A stretch of 44,466 nt of DNA from Clostridia bacterium (GCA_017522345.1 JAFWZN010000006.1:1-44466), one strand, 5' to 3'. Numbered from the stretch's first letter, positions 7,752 to 16,540 are shown. The notes: generated from the letters alone by a model not told the origin. A program made the numbers and translations.

Positions 7752-9088
7752 AGAGGAACAAGCTCTTGGCTCGTCAGGGCGTCAGCGGCTTCCGCTTCGC
7801 CTTTCCCGTAATTCTCGAAAACATATTCACCGTGTTTATCGGCCTCGTGTTTTCATCGATTCTGGGAAAAATCTCATTAAGCTCCTTGGCCGCTGCCGGA
7901 ACGGGCAATCAGGTTATTTCGTGCGTAACGGCGTTTTTCTGCATCGTTTCAACCGGCGCGTCCATCATGGTGGCGCTGAACACCGGGAAGGGCGATCGAA
8001 AAAAGACAAGCGAAATCGTAGAGCATGCGGTGTTTTTAACGCCCATCGTGTCTGTTTCGGTTACGATCCTTCTCTTGATCGTATCCGCTCCCCTCATGCG
8101 CCTTCTGATGCCCGGCGCGGACGAGGCGTTTTTCCGCGAGGGTCTTTCCTATTTCCGCGTGGTCGCGCTGTCGCTTCCCGGGCTCATGGCGGACAACACG
8201 TTTTTAAGCGTTTTGCGCTCGGCGGGCGAATCGCGCGTTCCCCTCGTCTGCACAGTCATTATGAACGTGGTTCAGCTGATTGCCGCATATGTCTTCGTAA
8301 GCGTTTTAGGTCTTCAATTGGTCGGCGCGGGTCTTGCCTACGTCGTTTGCCGCTATGTGGGCATGCTTGCGCTGGGATATGCCATCTTTAAGCATCACCG
8401 CGCGTTTCAGATTTCGCTTTCGGGCATTCTTAAGCCGAATTTCGCCCTCATCAAGCAGATTTTCTCCGTCGGCGCGCCCAATGTAATCGACGGAATCGCC
8501 GTTCAGGGCGGCTACATCCTAATCAACTCCATGCTGATCGGCCTTGGAAAAAACGACTCCTCCATCTATAATGTGCTTCAGACGCTGATTTCCTTCTCCG
8601 GCATTTGTCAGCCCATCGTGAGCGTGTCGGTCACCACGCTGACCGGCCATAAAATCGGCGCGGGCGACATCAAAGCCGCAAGAAGCACCTTCAGGCGCAT
8701 TCTTGCCATCGGACTTACCGCAACTGTCGTCTTATCCGCCGTTTTGATCGCATTCCCATCGTTCTTTACCGGCCTTTTCACGGACGATCCGTTTATCCAT
8801 GCAGAAAGCGCCCGCCTGATCGCGCTCACGCTTCTTTTCGCCATCCCAGCCGTCGCAGTCAACGCCTCCGAACCCGGCGTTCGCGTAGGCGGAATGAGCA
8901 AGCATGTCGCCGTCACCTGCACATTGTGCGTGTGGCTCATTCGCGTGCCGCTCACATGGCTTTTCTCATACAAATTCACCCTCGGCGTGCCCGGCGTATT
9001 CTACGCCAACACCATCGCCTGCTACGCCCGCGCTGTATTCGCCACCCTCATGATCCATTCAAAGAGCTGGGGCAGGAAAATCGCATAA
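7748..9088 (+). CDS. MATE family efflux transporter
   Basis: 446 residues, the usual MATE length, with about twelve membrane helices in two six-helix halves. Recognisable segments are FAFPVILENIFTVFIGLVFS (helix 1), AAAGTGNQVISCVTAFFCIV, GEKI-like GKGDRKKTSEIVEHAVFL between helices 2 and 3, and PNVIDGIAVQGGYILINSML for the second half. MATE proteins export cationic drugs or metabolites using Na+ or H+ gradients. It starts with GTG inside the stop of the EamA gene (GTGA), so both transporters belong to one operon ended by the hairpin at 9090. Substrate unknown. Confidence 0.88.
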   Translation: MKRNKLLARQGVSGFRFAFPVILENIFTVFIGLVFSSILGKISLSSLAAAGTGNQVISCVTAFFCIVSTGASIMVALNTGKGDRKKTSEIVEHAVFLTPIVSVSVTILLLIVSAPLMRLLMPGADEAFFREGLSYFRVVALSLPGLMADNTFLSVLRSAGESRVPLVCTVIMNVVQLIAAYVFVSVLGLQLVGAGLAYVVCRYVGMLALGYAIFKHHRAFQISLSGILKPNFALIKQIFSVGAPNVIDGIAVQGGYILINSMLIGLGKNDSSIYNVLQTLISFSGICQPIVSVSVTTLTGHKIGAGDIKAARSTFRRILAIGLTATVVLSAVLIAFPSFFTGLFTDDPFIHAESARLIALTLLFAIPAVAVNASEPGVRVGGMSKHVAVTCTLCVWLIRVPLTWLFSYKFTLGVPGVFYANTIACYARAVFATLMIHSKSWGRKIA

Positions 9089-9089
9089 A

Positions 9090-9130
9090 AAAAGGCGCTG
9101 TCTCTTCAAAAAAAGAGATCGCGCCTTTTC
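9090..9130. terminator. Bidirectional terminator between convergent genes
   Basis: A long stem (AAAGGCGC..TCTCTT paired with AAGAGA..GCGCCTTT) flanked by A and T runs lies between the MATE gene and the leftward sugar isomerase gene, serving both strands. Confidence 0.85.
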
Positions 9131-9132
9131 TG

Positions 9133-9957
9133 TTATTCGTTGATCGCCCTGCGTATGGCGACGAGGCTTTTGTTCATTTTTTCGATTTGCGGGGCGCCGT
9201 CGCGCTCGACGGAAGTGCTTTCCACGGTGACCGTGCCCGTGTAGGACGTCTCTTTCAGAAGCGCAAAAATGGATTTGAAATCGACCGTGCCCTCGCCCAT
9301 ATGAAGAACCTGCAGCCGGCCGTCGTAATACAGGTTCGGATCGGAATCGTTCATGTGGAAATGGACGATTTTTTTATCTGTCAGAAGCGATTTGTATTTT
9401 TCTTCATGCAAAAGCGGATTTTCGTTTTTCAGATGCGCCATTTTGGTATCATAGGTGAAGCGCAGGTTTTCGTCATACCGGGCCATAGCGATAAGCCGAT
9501 CGACGGAGAGCTCCGTTTTCGGAATCACGTTTTCAATGGCAAGGGTTATATTCTGCGCCTTCGCAAGAGCGCAGAATTCGGACGCGATGGGCAGACTTTC
9601 CTCAAAGTGCGCGTCGGAATGTCTTCCGTTCCAAAGGTGAAGAACCAGCGTTTTTGCGCCGATTTCAACCGCCGTTTCAAGGTCTCTTTCATAAAGGCGC
9701 ATGGCCTCTGAAAACCCGTCGGCTCCCTTCTCGGAAAGGATTTCGCCGATGGATTTGTCCATGTGAAGAACGGGAAAAGCGTGGCCTGTCGCTTTTAAAT
9801 AGCTTCTTATCTCCTTTATTTCGTCGTTCCACGAATCAAACATCAAAAATTCAAAGCCGTCTATTTGCATCCGATCGCCGACGGGGCCGATCAGGCGGTA
9901 ATTTCGATTGTTTTTCCGGGTGACAAACGCGCCGGTGGAGGCATACACAGGAATCAT
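9133..9957 (-). CDS. Sugar phosphate isomerase/epimerase-like TIM-barrel protein
   Basis: 274 residues of the xylose-isomerase-like TIM barrel (AP endonuclease 2 superfamily). Metal-site strands are visible: TLVLHLWNGRHSDAHF, ITLAIENV (Glu), RFTYDTKMAH (Asp), KIVHFHMNDSD (His) and GTVTVEST (Glu). These are the usual divalent-metal ligands of sugar isomerases or epimerases in the cytosol. Start ATG follows AAGGGG, two bases past the ruvA stop, so it is the last gene of the NUDIX-ruvC-ruvA operon, an unusual companion for Holliday-junction genes. Substrate unknown. Confidence 0.75.
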   Translation of the reverse strand: MIPVYASTGAFVTRKNNRNYRLIGPVGDRMQIDGFEFLMFDSWNDEIKEIRSYLKATGHAFPVLHMDKSIGEILSEKGADGFSEAMRLYERDLETAVEIGAKTLVLHLWNGRHSDAHFEESLPIASEFCALAKAQNITLAIENVIPKTELSVDRLIAMARYDENLRFTYDTKMAHLKNENPLLHEEKYKSLLTDKKIVHFHMNDSDPNLYYDGRLQVLHMGEGTVDFKSIFALLKETSYTGTVTVESTSVERDGAPQIEKMNKSLVAIRRAINE

Positions 9958-9959
9958 GG

Positions 9960-10562
9960 CTATCCCCTTCCCCCCATGTTTTTAAGCGCCAGACGCAGGA
10001 TTTCATCGGTCTTGGTCGCCTGACCGGAGACAGCCGAGACAGCCTTTGCAGCCTCGCTGGCGGGATATCCCAGCGCCATAAGCGCTTCTATGGCTTCGGA
10101 TTCGCCGCTTCCCACAATATTTTTAAGGGGCGCGGAAGCGCCTTGGCTTGTGAGGTCTTCATTTTCAACCTTGTCCTTGAGCTCAAGAACCAGCCTCTGC
10201 GCGGTTTTCTTGCCGATGCCGGGCGCGCGGGAGAGCGCCTGCGCGTCGCCCGTTACAAGCGCGATGGAAAGATCCTTAACGCTCAATGCAGACAAAACGC
10301 CAAGCGCGGTCTTGGGACCGATGCCGCTTACGCCGATTAAGCGCAGAAACATTTTCTTTTCCTCGCGCGTCGAAAAACCGAACAGCTCCATGGCGTCCTC
10401 GCGCACGGAAAGATAGGCGAAAAGCTTTACTTCCTCCCCGGTCTGCGGGCAGGAGGACAATGTATTTGCGCTGACGGATAATTCATATCCGACGCCGGAA
10501 GCGTCAATAACGACGGAATCGGTCAGTTTTTCCGAAAGAATTCCGCAGATGTGTGCGTACAT
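9960..10562 (-). CDS. ruvA: Holliday junction branch migration protein RuvA
   Basis: 200 residues, the standard length. The N-terminal OB fold begins MYAHICGILSEKLTDSVVID, followed by helix-hairpin-helix motifs FLRLIGVSGIGPKTALGVLS and LSRAPGIGKKTAQRLVLEL, and a C-terminal domain III (EAIEALMALGYPASEAAKAV) that contacts RuvB. RuvA tetramers bind four-way junctions and recruit the RuvB motor. Its SD (GAGGT) overlaps the ruvC stop. ruvB does not follow; the sugar isomerase gene does. Confidence 0.97.
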   Translation of the reverse strand: MYAHICGILSEKLTDSVVIDASGVGYELSVSANTLSSCPQTGEEVKLFAYLSVREDAMELFGFSTREEKKMFLRLIGVSGIGPKTALGVLSALSVKDLSIALVTGDAQALSRAPGIGKKTAQRLVLELKDKVENEDLTSQGASAPLKNIVGSGESEAIEALMALGYPASEAAKAVSAVSGQATKTDEILRLALKNMGGRG

Positions 10563-10571
10563 TTTTTTACC

Positions 10572-11066
10572 TCATTTGATTTTATACAGGTTTTTCATGT
10601 TCATGCTGTTGGCATGCGTAATAGCCACGGCGAGCGCGTCGGCCGCGTCGTCTGGCTTGGCGATTTCGTCCATGTTAAGAAGCAGCTTTACCATTTGCTG
10701 CATCTGATGCTTATCGGCCTTTCCGTAGCCGGTGATGGCCTGCTTGATCTGCATGGGCGTATATTCAAATAAGTTTTCCGTGCGCTGCGCGGCCGCAACC
10801 AGCGCAACGCCGCGCGCGGCGGAAACCGCCATGCCGGTTGTGACGTTTTTGGCAAAGAACAATTCTTCAAACGCCACGTCGTCCGGCGAATAGATATCCA
10901 TCAGCTGATTGACGCCGGCAAAAATGCTTCTCAAACGCTGAGGCATCGGCGAATTCGCAACGGTCGATAAAACGCCGTACTGAATCAGCCTGTGTTTAAT
11001 ACCGTTTGTTTCTATCACGCCATAGCCCATAAGGGCGAGGCCGGGGTCGATTCCGAGAATGATCAT
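10572..11066 (-). CDS. ruvC: Holliday junction resolvase RuvC
   Basis: 164 residues from the ATG at 11066, one base after the NUDIX stop (TGAAATG). An in-frame upstream extension lies within the NUDIX gene and was rejected because MIILGIDPGLALMGYG is the normal N-terminus. Catalytic acidic residues lie in GIDPG (Asp7), VAFEELFFAKN (Glu) and PDDAADALAVAITH (two Asp). The dimer cleaves Holliday junctions symmetrically. It is co-transcribed with ruvA. Confidence 0.97.
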   Translation of the reverse strand: MIILGIDPGLALMGYGVIETNGIKHRLIQYGVLSTVANSPMPQRLRSIFAGVNQLMDIYSPDDVAFEELFFAKNVTTGMAVSAARGVALVAAAQRTENLFEYTPMQIKQAITGYGKADKHQMQQMVKLLLNMDEIAKPDDAADALAVAITHANSMNMKNLYKIK

Positions 11067-11067
11067 T

Positions 11068-11523
11068 TCAGCCCCCGCGCCTTTCCGATCCCAGATAGAT
11101 CGTTTCGCCCATGTCCAGAAGAGCGAACAAATTATCCCGAATGACTCTGGGAAACAGATTGGCTTTTTTGACCTTATCCAGCGGCACCCATTCCATGCCG
11201 GTCTGATAAGCGTCGCGCTCAACGGGCTCGGCCTGCGGGATATCGCTTAAATATCTGCACAGGAAAATAAAATACATCTTGTGGGCGACGCTGCCGTCGC
11301 GTCCTTCGCTTACGCGTTCAAAAACCGCGCTCATGCGCATGGGCTCCACCGTGAGCCCCGTTTCCTCCATTACCTCGCGCCGTACCGCTTCGGTCAAAAG
11401 CTCTCCGTCGTGCTGTCCGCCGCCGGGCAGGGCATAGTAAATGCCCAGCCGTGATACACAGCGGTTTAAAAGAAGCTTTCCGTCGTGCAGAATCAGCGCT
11501 TTGGCGGAATTTCGAATCGCCAA
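11068..11523 (-). CDS. NUDIX hydrolase
   Basis: 151 residues. The full NUDIX box is present from GGGQHDGELL to REVMEETGL (about residues 34-56, pattern Gx5Ex7REUxEExGU), preceded by YYALPGG. Such enzymes hydrolyse nucleoside diphosphate derivatives with Mg2+; the substrate is not predictable. The start appears to be a TTG at 11523, with AAAGGGA about 11 bases upstream; no in-frame ATG is better placed. It is first in the operon with ruvC, ruvA and the sugar isomerase. Confidence 0.85.
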   Translation of the reverse strand: MAIRNSAKALILHDGKLLLNRCVSRLGIYYALPGGGQHDGELLTEAVRREVMEETGLTVEPMRMSAVFERVSEGRDGSVAHKMYFIFLCRYLSDIPQAEPVERDAYQTGMEWVPLDKVKKANLFPRVIRDNLFALLDMGETIYLGSERRGG

Positions 11524-11582
11524 GGCTACTCATTCCCTTTCTGCTTGAGCGCAAAACATGCGCCCGTAGATTTATTGTTCTT

Positions 11583-11612
11583 ATTATACCGCCTACGGGG
11601 CGTTTTTGTAAA
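11583..11612 (-). promoter_or_regulatory. Promoter of NUDIX-ruvCA operon
   Basis: Minus strand TTTACA (11612-11607), 18-bp spacer, TATAAT (11588-11583), about 60 bp upstream of the NUDIX start. The rest of the 249-bp divergent gap (to 11772) is AT-rich; a possible rightward -10 TACAAT at 11735-11740 has no clear -35. Confidence 0.65.
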
Positions 11613-11772
11613 GCGCGATTATACGCAGATTGTAAACAAAAACGAAAAAACGCTTATCGCGGCTCAAAAATTAAAAAACACAACAAAAACCCTCAATTAA
11701 CGCGCATCTGTCGGAAGAAAACATAAATATCTGCTACAATAACAATCAGTACATAAGAGGAAGGTATTCTTC

Positions 11773-13740
11773 GTGAAAAAAATGATCATTTCCGCGCTTT
11801 TTGCGCTTTTGATGTTTGCGTCTGCGTTTCTCTGCGCACATGCTGAAATTGAGATTCAGGGCCTTGAGGATGGAAAAGCCTATCTTTCCAACCAATATCT
11901 GAACGTTTCAACACTGGTAGGCGGAGAAAAAACCGAATGCACATGGACGTTCTCGCCGGATTACGCCGCGCGCTATTCCAGCGGCAAAAAAATCCGCTTG
12001 GCGGACATCGAAAACGCAACGGAGGTCACCATTACCGCCTATCATAAAGCATCGGACAGCGTTAAAACCCTGACCATATTCGTCGTTCCCGAAGCCAAGC
12101 GCATCAATCTTTTCCACAACAACAAATCCGTCACAAATCAAACCGTTTTTCTGGATCTTGCCGAGGGAAAAACCGGCCTTCAGCTCTATTCGGCAACCAG
12201 CCCTTCCGAGGCAAACGCCGCTATAACGTGGACCTCAAGCGACGAAGCAGTCGCATCCGTCACAGAAAGCGGCTATGTCACCTTCCACGCAATCGGAAAA
12301 TCAATCATCAGCGCCTCCACCGTGGACGGAAAAAAGGCTTCCGTCACGGTCAAGGCGTCCTTCGCCGCAAAGACGCTTGAAATTATCGCCCCCGAGGAGC
12401 TCGCCGTAGGTGAAAAAAGCTCGGTTATCGCCATCGTCACGCCCAATGAAGCCGCCCAGGACGGCGTTGTCTTCAAATCCTCCAAGGAAAAGGTTATTTC
12501 CGTATCGGAAACGGGTGAGATTACGGCGCTTCGCATCGGAAAAGCCGTGATCAGCGCAACTACAAGCAGCGGACTTACGAGGGAAGTGACCATCGAATCG
12601 TTTCTGCCGGTTCAAACCGTTCAGATCCGAAACAGCTTTTCCATCAAGGTCGGTCAGTCCGAGCAGCTTATCATCCGCGTGCTTCCGAAGGAGGCGAAAT
12701 ATCGCTCCGTCACGTTCGTTTCCTTAAATCCCGAGATTGCAACCGTAGATAAGGACGGCTTTGTAACCGGCATCGCGCCCGGAACGGTTACAATTATTGC
12801 AAGCGCATCCAACGGCGTCAGCGCGCACGTATCCTTGGAAATTCGCCCGGTAAAGCTTGAAGGCGTCACGCTTTCAGACCATTTCGCTACAATTCCAGTC
12901 GGCGGCAGCGCACAGATTCAGCCCGTGTTCGCGCCCGTAAACACAACTGAGCGGAAGATGAGCTATATTTCAAGCAATCCGGCCGTCGCGATCGTCGATG
13001 AAAACGGCAATATCGCCGCCGTGGGCGAAGGAAAATGCATCATCTACTGCCAGAGCGAAAGAGGCGATATCCCGCCCCTTCTTTTCCGGCTGAACGTTCA
13101 AAGGGAAAACGCGCTTCCGCTTGAGGGCCTCGTTATCGGCATAAATCCCGGCTGTCAGGAGACGATTAACCGCAGTCAGCTGCCGCTGTCTCCCAATTCG
13201 GACAAAACCGAAGACGCCGTTTTGCAAAGCGACAAAGGCGTTCGGACGAAAAACGCGGAATACAAGCTCACCCTCGATATCTCCCTTTATCTGAAAGAGC
13301 ATTTGGAAAAGCTGGGCGCGCAGGTCGTCATGACGCGTACGTCCAACGATGTGAACATCAACGACATCGAACGCGCCGAGATTCTGAACAAAGCGGGCGC
13401 AGACCTTTCACTCAGCATTCATCTAAATGATTCCGACGACAAAAAAGCCGCAGGCTTTACCGCAAGAGCCAAATACTCGGATCTTGAAAGTCAGGCAATC
13501 GGACAGATTGTGCTTGAAAACGCCTGCCGCGTATCGGGCGCAGCGATGAAAAAGCTCAGCAGAAGCAACAGCTACATCTTCCTCAACTGGTCCAATATGC
13601 CCGCCCTCCTTCTGGAATGCGGCTATCTTTCAAACGCGGAGGAAGACGTAAAGCTCAATTCGCCCGTATACCAGAATCTCCTTGCCCAAGGCATCGCCGA
13701 AGGCGTATACGAATACTTTACGGGCATGCCTATCCGATAA
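11773..13740 (+). CDS. Secreted N-acetylmuramoyl-L-alanine amidase with bacterial Ig-like repeats (altered zinc motif)
   Basis: 655 residues, GTG start behind AGGAAGG. Signal peptide 1-24 (ends FLCAHA). Residues about 110-445 hold four Big_2-type repeats, each with an AxITW(T)SS/SSNPAVA-like motif and a G.A.I.A(T) strand. Residues about 452-650 are an Amidase_3 domain of the clostridial type that hydrolyses the muramoyl-L-Ala bond. E496 (KNAEYKL), H550 (SLSIHLND) and catalytic E615 (LLLECGYLSN) are present. However, the first zinc ligand, normally His in (D)PGH(G/Q), is Cys461 in GINPGCQE, and the preceding Asp is Asn458. Cys can coordinate zinc, so activity is uncertain. It is monocistronic, ended by a strong terminator. 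The Ig-like repeats probably bind or span the wall. Confidence 0.87.
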   Translation: MKKMIISALFALLMFASAFLCAHAEIEIQGLEDGKAYLSNQYLNVSTLVGGEKTECTWTFSPDYAARYSSGKKIRLADIENATEVTITAYHKASDSVKTLTIFVVPEAKRINLFHNNKSVTNQTVFLDLAEGKTGLQLYSATSPSEANAAITWTSSDEAVASVTESGYVTFHAIGKSIISASTVDGKKASVTVKASFAAKTLEIIAPEELAVGEKSSVIAIVTPNEAAQDGVVFKSSKEKVISVSETGEITALRIGKAVISATTSSGLTREVTIESFLPVQTVQIRNSFSIKVGQSEQLIIRVLPKEAKYRSVTFVSLNPEIATVDKDGFVTGIAPGTVTIIASASNGVSAHVSLEIRPVKLEGVTLSDHFATIPVGGSAQIQPVFAPVNTTERKMSYISSNPAVAIVDENGNIAAVGEGKCIIYCQSERGDIPPLLFRLNVQRENALPLEGLVIGINPGCQETINRSQLPLSPNSDKTEDAVLQSDKGVRTKNAEYKLTLDISLYLKEHLEKLGAQVVMTRTSNDVNINDIERAEILNKAGADLSLSIHLNDSDDKKAAGFTARAKYSDLESQAIGQIVLENACRVSGAAMKKLSRSNSYIFLNWSNMPALLLECGYLSNAEEDVKLNSPVYQNLLAQGIAEGVYEYFTGMPIR

Positions 13741-13747
13741 ATAATCG

Positions 13748-13795
13748 ATAAGCGCCGCATGAGAAACCAAAGCTCACGCGGCGCTTATTCGTTTT
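13748..13795. terminator. Bidirectional terminator
   Basis: A 16-bp stem (13748-13763 with 13773-13788, one G-T wobble) around AAGCGCCGC/GCGGCGCTT is followed by ATTCGTTTT. It separates the amidase from the leftward histidine phosphatase gene. Confidence 0.85.
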
Positions 13796-13820
13796 GCCCT
13801 TGTTCTGTCTGCCGGCTTTC

Positions 13821-14411
13821 TCACACATTAGGCGCGAGATTCCACAATTTCATTCTCCATTTTCCGTTATTGAATTCAAAAATGCTTACCGAAGCGTTAT
13901 CGCAGGAAAGCGCGCGCGAATGCGGCTCAATCCCAAGCACATGGCCCGCCAGAGCGATGATGAAGCCCGCGTGAGAAACAAGGCAGATGCGCTCATCCGC
14001 TTGCTTTTCCGCCCAGTCGAGCAGCTTTTTAGCGCGCCCGGACAGATGCGCAAGCGATTCGCAGTCGATGCCCAGCGGCGCATAGTCAAACTTCTCACGG
14101 CAGTCGAGATACCTTTGGCCGTATATTTCCGTTAGTTCCGCCTTGTTTTTTCCGTGCATGACGGTATTATCGACCTCCCGCGCCAAGGGAATGAATGTTC
14201 TTGGCAGATCCGGGAAAATCACTTCCGCAGTTTCCTGCGTGCGCAGAACATCGCTTACATACAATTTGTCAAAGACAATATTCTTCACGAATTCGCGCGT
14301 CGCCCGAGCCTGACGAACGCCCTTTTCGGTTAAATGCACTGACGACTGGCCGGAATGGTAGCCGCCCGCATTCGCTTCGCTCTCTCCGTGCCGAATGATA
14401 TACAAAAGCAC
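13821..14411 (-). CDS. Histidine phosphatase (phosphoglycerate mutase-like) family protein
   Basis: 196 residues from a GTG at 14411, which sits behind a purine-rich AGGGAGGCGAGG and gives the standard N-terminus MLLYIIRHGESEANAGG. The RHGE motif carries the phospho-accepting His. KLYVSDVLRTQETAEVIF supplies the second Arg, and ERICLVSHAGFIIALAG the second catalytic His. The domain removes phosphate from small phosphoesters (alpha-ribazole phosphate, sugar phosphates or others); substrate not assignable. A longer in-frame extension to 14723 overlaps the divergent acyltransferase gene and is not credible. Confidence 0.85.
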   Translation of the reverse strand: MLLYIIRHGESEANAGGYHSGQSSVHLTEKGVRQARATREFVKNIVFDKLYVSDVLRTQETAEVIFPDLPRTFIPLAREVDNTVMHGKNKAELTEIYGQRYLDCREKFDYAPLGIDCESLAHLSGRAKKLLDWAEKQADERICLVSHAGFIIALAGHVLGIEPHSRALSCDNASVSIFEFNNGKWRMKLWNLAPNV

Positions 14412-14492
14412 ATCCCTCGCCTCCCTTTTCTCTATTGTACCTCCCACATTAGCATTCTGAAAGCATATTTTGATAAAATAACCCGCGTGTGA

Positions 14493-14522
14493 TTTACAAT
14501 TTGCATATTTGTGTGGTAAAAT
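14493..14522 (+). promoter_or_regulatory. Promoter of the acyltransferase gene
   Basis: TTTACA (14493-14498), 18-bp spacer, TAAAAT (14517-14522), followed by GGGGAG and the ATG at 14554. Confidence 0.6.
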
Positions 14523-14553
14523 GCCTACATTATTATGCTGGGGAGTTGTTGGC

Positions 14554-15720
14554 ATGAAGGAAAAGCTTTCGAAGGGCTTCAAAAGGGTCGTAAAAGCGTT
14601 TATATTCTTCCTGTTCAGGCTGATTTCACGCGTGGGTCTTAACGCCCATGTGCATTTTGAGGGCGAAAAGCCGACCGGAAACGCCGTCTTTTTCGGAAAC
14701 CACACCCATATGTTCGACTTCATGCATCTGTCTTTGGCGCTTAAGCCCTACAAGCCGCACTTTGTCGTTCGCGCAAGGGAGTTTAACCGCAACAAATTCT
14801 ACACCTGGTTTCTCCCGATTCTGGGTCTGATCCCGAAGGTTCAGGGCGCAATGGATCTGGTGGCGGTCAGAACCATCATAAACACGGTAAAATCCGGCGA
14901 GCCCGTCGTCGTTTATCCCGAAGCCATGACCAGCTTTGACGGCCGAAACGCATGGAAGCCCATGCACGGAACAGGCATGCTCGCGCGCATGCTGGGCGTA
15001 GACGTCTACGCAGTCGTCATCAACGGCGGTTTCCTTACCATGCCGCGCTTCGGCGGCTTCCACAGAGGCCGTGTAGACGTCACGATTAAGCGCATCTTTA
15101 CCGCCGAGGAAGCCAAAAAAGCTTCCCCCGATCAGATTCAGACCGCCATCGCCGACGCGCTCAGTTTCAACGACTGGGACTGGCAGGAGAAAAGCAAAAA
15201 GCGCTTCATGGGCTTAAACAGCGTCAAGCGCCTGACCCGCTATCTCTATGTGTGTCCCAACTGCAAAAAACGCCACACCCTTGAAAACGAGGGCAACGCC
15301 CTTGTTTGCTCCGCCTGCGGACTGAAGGTCACGCGCGACAGGTTCGGATTTTTCCACACCAAAAACGGGTCTTGCCCCAAGCGTCTGGACGAGTGGACGG
15401 ATATCATGCTTGAGGATATCAGAAGCGATATCCAAAAAGACGATTTCGCGCTTTCACAAACCGTTGAAATTCAGTTTAAACCCATTGCCGACAAGACGTA
15501 CGAAAGCGGCGGAAAGGGCGAGCTTACGCTCACCAAAGACGGCCTCTTCTTCAAAGGCAATGAAAACTACGAGTGGAAGTTCGACGCTTTCCAGTTCTTC
15601 GCATTAAACGACATCAACTTCATCGAAATCAATACAACGCACAAAAGCTTCCGCTTCATTTTCGACGACCCGCGCGATATGTACCGCTGGTTCTTTACCC
15701 ACAGAGAGTTTGTCCTGTAA
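14554..15720 (+). CDS. PlsC-type lysophospholipid acyltransferase with C-terminal zinc ribbon
   Basis: 388 residues from the ATG at 14554 (GGGGAG nine bases upstream). A hydrophobic N-terminus (about 12-28) leads to an acyltransferase domain with the catalytic HX4D motif NHTHMFD (H50, D55), FVVRAREFNR, and the VVYPEAMTSFDG acceptor motif, typical of enzymes that acylate lysophosphatidic acid in phospholipid synthesis at the membrane. After about residue 230 a four-Cys zinc ribbon follows (C234-x2-C237 and C252-x2-C255). A C-terminal beta-rich segment of about 100 residues ends DDPRDMYRWFFTHREFVL. I do not recognise the last part. Start and ribbon Cys are certain; the exact lipid substrate is inferred. 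Confidence 0.82.
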   Translation: MKEKLSKGFKRVVKAFIFFLFRLISRVGLNAHVHFEGEKPTGNAVFFGNHTHMFDFMHLSLALKPYKPHFVVRAREFNRNKFYTWFLPILGLIPKVQGAMDLVAVRTIINTVKSGEPVVVYPEAMTSFDGRNAWKPMHGTGMLARMLGVDVYAVVINGGFLTMPRFGGFHRGRVDVTIKRIFTAEEAKKASPDQIQTAIADALSFNDWDWQEKSKKRFMGLNSVKRLTRYLYVCPNCKKRHTLENEGNALVCSACGLKVTRDRFGFFHTKNGSCPKRLDEWTDIMLEDIRSDIQKDDFALSQTVEIQFKPIADKTYESGGKGELTLTKDGLFFKGNENYEWKFDAFQFFALNDINFIEINTTHKSFRFIFDDPRDMYRWFFTHREFVL

Positions 15721-15768
15721 ATCGGCATGACCCTACATAAAAACACGCATAATAGGAACGAATAACCA

Positions 15769-16476
15769 ATGAGCGAATTGATCGAACACGGCAAATGGAA
15801 GATTCCGGTTCTTTATGAGGACAACCATCTTCTGTGCGTCGAAAAGCCGGCAAACCTGCCCGTGCAGGCGGACGCGAGCGGCGACATGGATTTACTGAAT
15901 ATCCTGAAATCCTTCATCCGCGACAAGTATCAAAAACCCGGAAACGTATATGTCGGCCTTGTCCATCGCCTCGACCGCCCCGTCGGCGGCTGCATGGTGT
16001 TTGCCAAAACAAGCAAGGCCGCCGCGCGTTTAAGCGCCCAGTTTTCCGATCATTCGACGGAGAAAAAGTATTACGCAGTCCTTCAGGGCGAATTAAGCAG
16101 GAAAACGGAATTCACCGATTACCTTAAACAGAACGAAAAAACCGGTATGGTTGTTTGCGCAAGGGAATCGGACGAATGCGCAAAAAAAGCAATCCTCATT
16201 TCAGACCCAATTTCTCATAAAGACGGCCTGACGCTCACGGAAGTTACGCTTCTTACCGGGCGAAAGCATCAGATTCGCGTGCAGCACGCCATCCACGGCC
16301 TCTCTCTCTGGGGCGACGCGCGCTACGGCGGCGGAAAAAGCGGCATGCAGATCGCCCTCTGGGCGCATTCGCTCACCTTCCTCCACCCGACGACAAAAGA
16401 ATCCCTCACCATCAAATCCACCCCGCCCATGACAGGCGCATGGAAGGTGTTTTCAAAGGAAATTTCGAAAGAATAA
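15769..16476 (+). CDS. RluA-family RNA pseudouridine synthase
   Basis: 235 residues. The N-terminus VLYEDNHLLCVEKPANLPVQ is the usual first strand. The catalytic Asp lies in YVGLVHRLDRPVGGCMVFAK (HRLDRPVGG). The later TLLTGRKHQIRVQHAIHG and LTFLHPTTKE segments complete the RluA fold. No S4 domain precedes it, so it is the short form. It isomerises uridine in rRNA or tRNA; the exact site is not predictable. An AGGAA lies about ten bases before the ATG. It is probably co-transcribed with the upstream acyltransferase gene (48-bp gap). Confidence 0.9.
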   Translation: MSELIEHGKWKIPVLYEDNHLLCVEKPANLPVQADASGDMDLLNILKSFIRDKYQKPGNVYVGLVHRLDRPVGGCMVFAKTSKAAARLSAQFSDHSTEKKYYAVLQGELSRKTEFTDYLKQNEKTGMVVCARESDECAKKAILISDPISHKDGLTLTEVTLLTGRKHQIRVQHAIHGLSLWGDARYGGGKSGMQIALWAHSLTFLHPTTKESLTIKSTPPMTGAWKVFSKEISKE

Positions 16477-16540
16477 TCCCGAAAAAAAACAATGTGATGT
16501 TATCAATCGTCTTAAAAATCTCCTTTGCTGCACTCAGCCA

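Noticed and set aside
7717..8391. Arg-rich frame overlapping the MATE gene
   Set aside because: Same-strand shadow in another frame, very basic composition and no ribosome site. The MATE frame has clear membrane helices and motifs.
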